Under the pieces are notes generated by a model. The model saw nothing but the letters and a program-made list of their open reading frames with translations. It searched no databases and was not told the origin of the DNA. The translations under genes were made by a program, and so were the position numbers. Below are positions 5,122-6,844 of a stretch of 6,844 nucleotides of DNA, one piece after another; position 1 is the stretch's first letter, and every line of letters starts with the position of its first letter. This stretch comes from an uncultured bacterium (lineage in GTDB: Bacteria; Bacillota; Clostridia; Lachnospirales; Lachnospiraceae). Location of the stretch: the NCBI GenBank assembly GCA_947086625.1, contig CAMTZV010000080.1:1-6844 (forward strand), read 5' to 3'.

Positions 5122-6411
5122 ATGAATACACGTTTTTACAATGCAAAAATTCTCTGCTTAAAGGATGACGCGGCGCGCGCCTATGAGATCGTCGAGGGCG
5201 AGCTTTGGGTGCGCGGCGATACGATCGCGTACATCGGAGACGGGACGGGCGCGGCGGATGAGCCGCCCGTCTGGGACAGGGAGATCGACGCGAGCGGAAA
5301 GCTGCTCGTCTCGGGCTTTAAAAATGCGCACACGCATACGGCTATGACGTTTCTGCGCTCGTACGCGGACGATCTTCCGCTGCAGAGCTGGCTGAACGAG
5401 CAGGTATTTCCGAGGGAGGGGCAGCTCACGGAGGACGACGTCTACTGGCTGAACATTCTCGGCATCATGGAATATCTGACGAGCGGCATTACCTCAAACT
5501 TTGACATGTACTTTTTCCCGCCGATGAACGCGAAGGCGACCGTGGACACGGGCTACCGCACGGTGCAGACGAGTGGGCTGAACAATTACGGCGGCACGGT
5601 CGAGCTTTTGGAGGAAAACTATCACATTGTCAATGAGATGAGCGACCGCACGAGCTTTCTCGTCGGCTTCCACGCGGAGTATACGACTTCGATGGAGCTG
5701 ATGCAGGGCGTGGCGGCGCTGGCGCACAAGCTGAAATCCCCGCTCTTTGTCCACAACGCGGAGACAAAGCTGGAGGTGGAGGAGTGCAAGGGGCGCTACG
5801 GAAAGACCCCGACACAGCTCACCGAGGAGCTCGGCATGTACGAGTACGGCGGCGGCGGCTATCACTGCGTCTGGTTTGAGGATGCCGATTTTGAAATCTT
5901 CAAAAAGCGCGGGCTGACCGCGGTCACAAATCCTGCGTCAAACTTAAAGCTTGCGAGCGGCATCGCGCCGATCAACCGTTTCCTGAACGATGGCATTTCG
6001 GTTGCGATCGGGACGGACGGCCCGGCGAGCAACAACTGTCTCGACATGTTCCGCGAGATGTTTCTGACGACGGGGCTTGCGAAGGTAAAGGAATGCGATG
6101 CGGCGGTCGTTGGCGCAAATGAGGTATTTTACATGGCGACGACGGCGGGCGCGCGGGCGATGGGCCTTGGCGACTGCGACGATCTGGCAGTCGGCAAGAA
6201 GGCCGATATCGCCGTGATCGACCTCATGCAGCCGAACATGCAGCCGGAAAACAACCTTGTGAAAAATCTGGTTTACAGCGGCAGCAAGCAGAACGTGGCG
6301 ATGACGATGGTAAACGGGCGGATTCTCTACGAGAACGGGAAATTTGATATCGGCTTTGACCCGAAGGAGATTTACGCGAAGGCGAACGCGATTATCGGGC
6401 GCATGAAGTAG
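5122..6411 (+). CDS. Amidohydrolase, MtaD-like SAH/MTA/adenosine deaminase group
   Basis: This 429-residue zinc-dependent TIM-barrel enzyme has the full residue set of the MtaD/TRZ-ATZ deaminase group. The metal ligands are H70 and H72 in NAHTHTAMT, H211 in FVHNAETKLEVEE and D299 in GTDGPASNN; E214 and H248 (GYHCVWFED) are catalytic, and H184 (GFHAEYTTS) is the substrate-side His. Positions and spacing follow those known for Thermotoga maritima TM0936, an SAH/MTA deaminase. The motifs NPASNLKLASGIAP and SNNCLDMFREMF are also typical. Small beta domains flank the barrel (about 1-62 and 365-429). The usual PGF before the HxH site is SGF here. It probably deaminates adenine nucleosides (SAH, MTA, adenosine) to the 6-oxo form, which fits the PNP gene before it; exact substrate cannot be read from sequence, and guanine deaminase or other amidohydrolase activities remain possible. 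It is 48 bases after PNP and 9 bases before the next gene. Confidence 0.9.
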   Translation: MNTRFYNAKILCLKDDAARAYEIVEGELWVRGDTIAYIGDGTGAADEPPVWDREIDASGKLLVSGFKNAHTHTAMTFLRSYADDLPLQSWLNEQVFPREGQLTEDDVYWLNILGIMEYLTSGITSNFDMYFFPPMNAKATVDTGYRTVQTSGLNNYGGTVELLEENYHIVNEMSDRTSFLVGFHAEYTTSMELMQGVAALAHKLKSPLFVHNAETKLEVEECKGRYGKTPTQLTEELGMYEYGGGGYHCVWFEDADFEIFKKRGLTAVTNPASNLKLASGIAPINRFLNDGISVAIGTDGPASNNCLDMFREMFLTTGLAKVKECDAAVVGANEVFYMATTAGARAMGLGDCDDLAVGKKADIAVIDLMQPNMQPENNLVKNLVYSGSKQNVAMTMVNGRILYENGKFDIGFDPKEIYAKANAIIGRMK

Positions 6412-6420
6412 GGTGGCGGC

Positions 6421-6844
6421 ATGAACGTTTTATTTATTCACCACAGTTGCTTTATCGTGGAGTTGGACACGAAGGTGCTCGTGTTTGACTATTTTAACGG
6501 CGACCGCGTGAACGGCTTCACGTTCCGCGGGACGCTGCCGACGTACGACGCCGACACGCCGATGTACTTTTTTGCGAGCCACAAGCATCAGGATCACTTT
6601 GACATGGATATTTACCGGCAGGCGGAGCGCTACGAGAACATTCATTTTATTATCTCAAAGGATGCGAAGCTCAGCCCGAATTTTATGAAAAAGCACGGCA
6701 TCGACCCGGCCGTGCGCGAGAAGATCACCTACGTCACCCACAACGAGGAGTATCAGGTGGACGATGTGAAAATCCGCACGTTTCTCTCGACGGACGCGGG
6801 GGTTGCCTTTGCGGTGGAGGCGGACGGGAAGCACATTTATCACG
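6421..6844 (+). CDS. Metallo-beta-lactamase-fold hydrolase, UlaG-like (3' truncated by window)
   Basis: The first 141 codons are open to the end of the window. The start MNVLFIHHSCFIVELDTKVLVFDYFNG is typical of UlaG-like MBL-fold proteins, in which an N-terminal strand pair precedes the metal site. SHKHQDHFD gives H54, H56, D58 and H59, the HxHxDH zinc motif. Later strands (IHFIISKDAK, then VKIRTFLSTDAGVAFAVEADGKHIYH) fit the next ligand-bearing part; the last His at the window edge may belong to the expected metal-site region. The ATG is only 9 bases after the amidohydrolase stop, with GGGTGG as a weak ribosome binding site, so it is probably translated from the same operon mRNA. Its substrate is unknown; UlaG-like enzymes include lactonases and phosphodiesterase-like hydrolases. 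Confidence 0.88.
   Translation, partial: MNVLFIHHSCFIVELDTKVLVFDYFNGDRVNGFTFRGTLPTYDADTPMYFFASHKHQDHFDMDIYRQAERYENIHFIISKDAKLSPNFMKKHGIDPAVREKITYVTHNEEYQVDDVKIRTFLSTDAGVAFAVEADGKHIYH

Overview
The window looks like chromosomal DNA from a Gram-positive anaerobe of the Clostridia, most probably Lachnospiraceae. This rests on AAGGAG/GGAGG-type ribosome binding sites, TTGACA/TATAAT-type promoters, a PadR regulator translationally coupled to a small DUF6120-like membrane protein, and the protein sequences in general. It is an inference from family resemblance; there is no rRNA or other taxonomic marker. Base composition changes along the window: the left third and the intergenic regions are AT-richer, and the purine operon on the right is visibly rich in GCG/GGC codons.

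Left block (1-1721). A leftward two-gene unit, padR followed by a small one-TM protein with a 4-base start/stop overlap, diverges from a rightward gene for a secreted protein with a bacterial Ig-like (Big_2-type) domain. The 266-base divergent region holds two opposed promoters, three copies of AGATAAT with two inverted repeats (a candidate PadR operator), and a 50-bp tandem duplication that fills most of the padR leader and ends at its ribosome binding site. A strong intrinsic terminator closes the secreted-protein gene.

Middle block (1712-4026). A membrane-anchored YdcF/SanA-like (DUF218) protein is read from a promoter whose -35 lies in the T-tract of the preceding terminator. It is followed by a 16-bp inverted repeat that overlaps a near-consensus promoter, then by a 486-residue AAA-type ATPase with DUF4143 and a PD-(D/E)XK-like C-terminus.

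Right block (4096-6844). Two possible promoters, one near consensus with a palindrome between -35 and -10, lead into a purine operon: a trimeric-type purine nucleoside phosphorylase (PNP), an amidohydrolase of the SAH/MTA/adenosine deaminase group (MtaD-like) with all metal and catalytic residues, and a metallo-beta-lactamase-fold hydrolase cut by the window end. A coherent reading is that the deaminase converts 6-amino purine nucleosides to 6-oxo forms, which the PNP (Asn at the 6-oxopurine-recognising position) can split by phosphorolysis. The third enzyme's role is unknown.

No wholly new system is evident. The most interesting signals are the duplicated padR leader with its AGATAAT operator cluster, the overlapping terminator/promoter arrangements, and the deaminase-PNP-MBL gene set.
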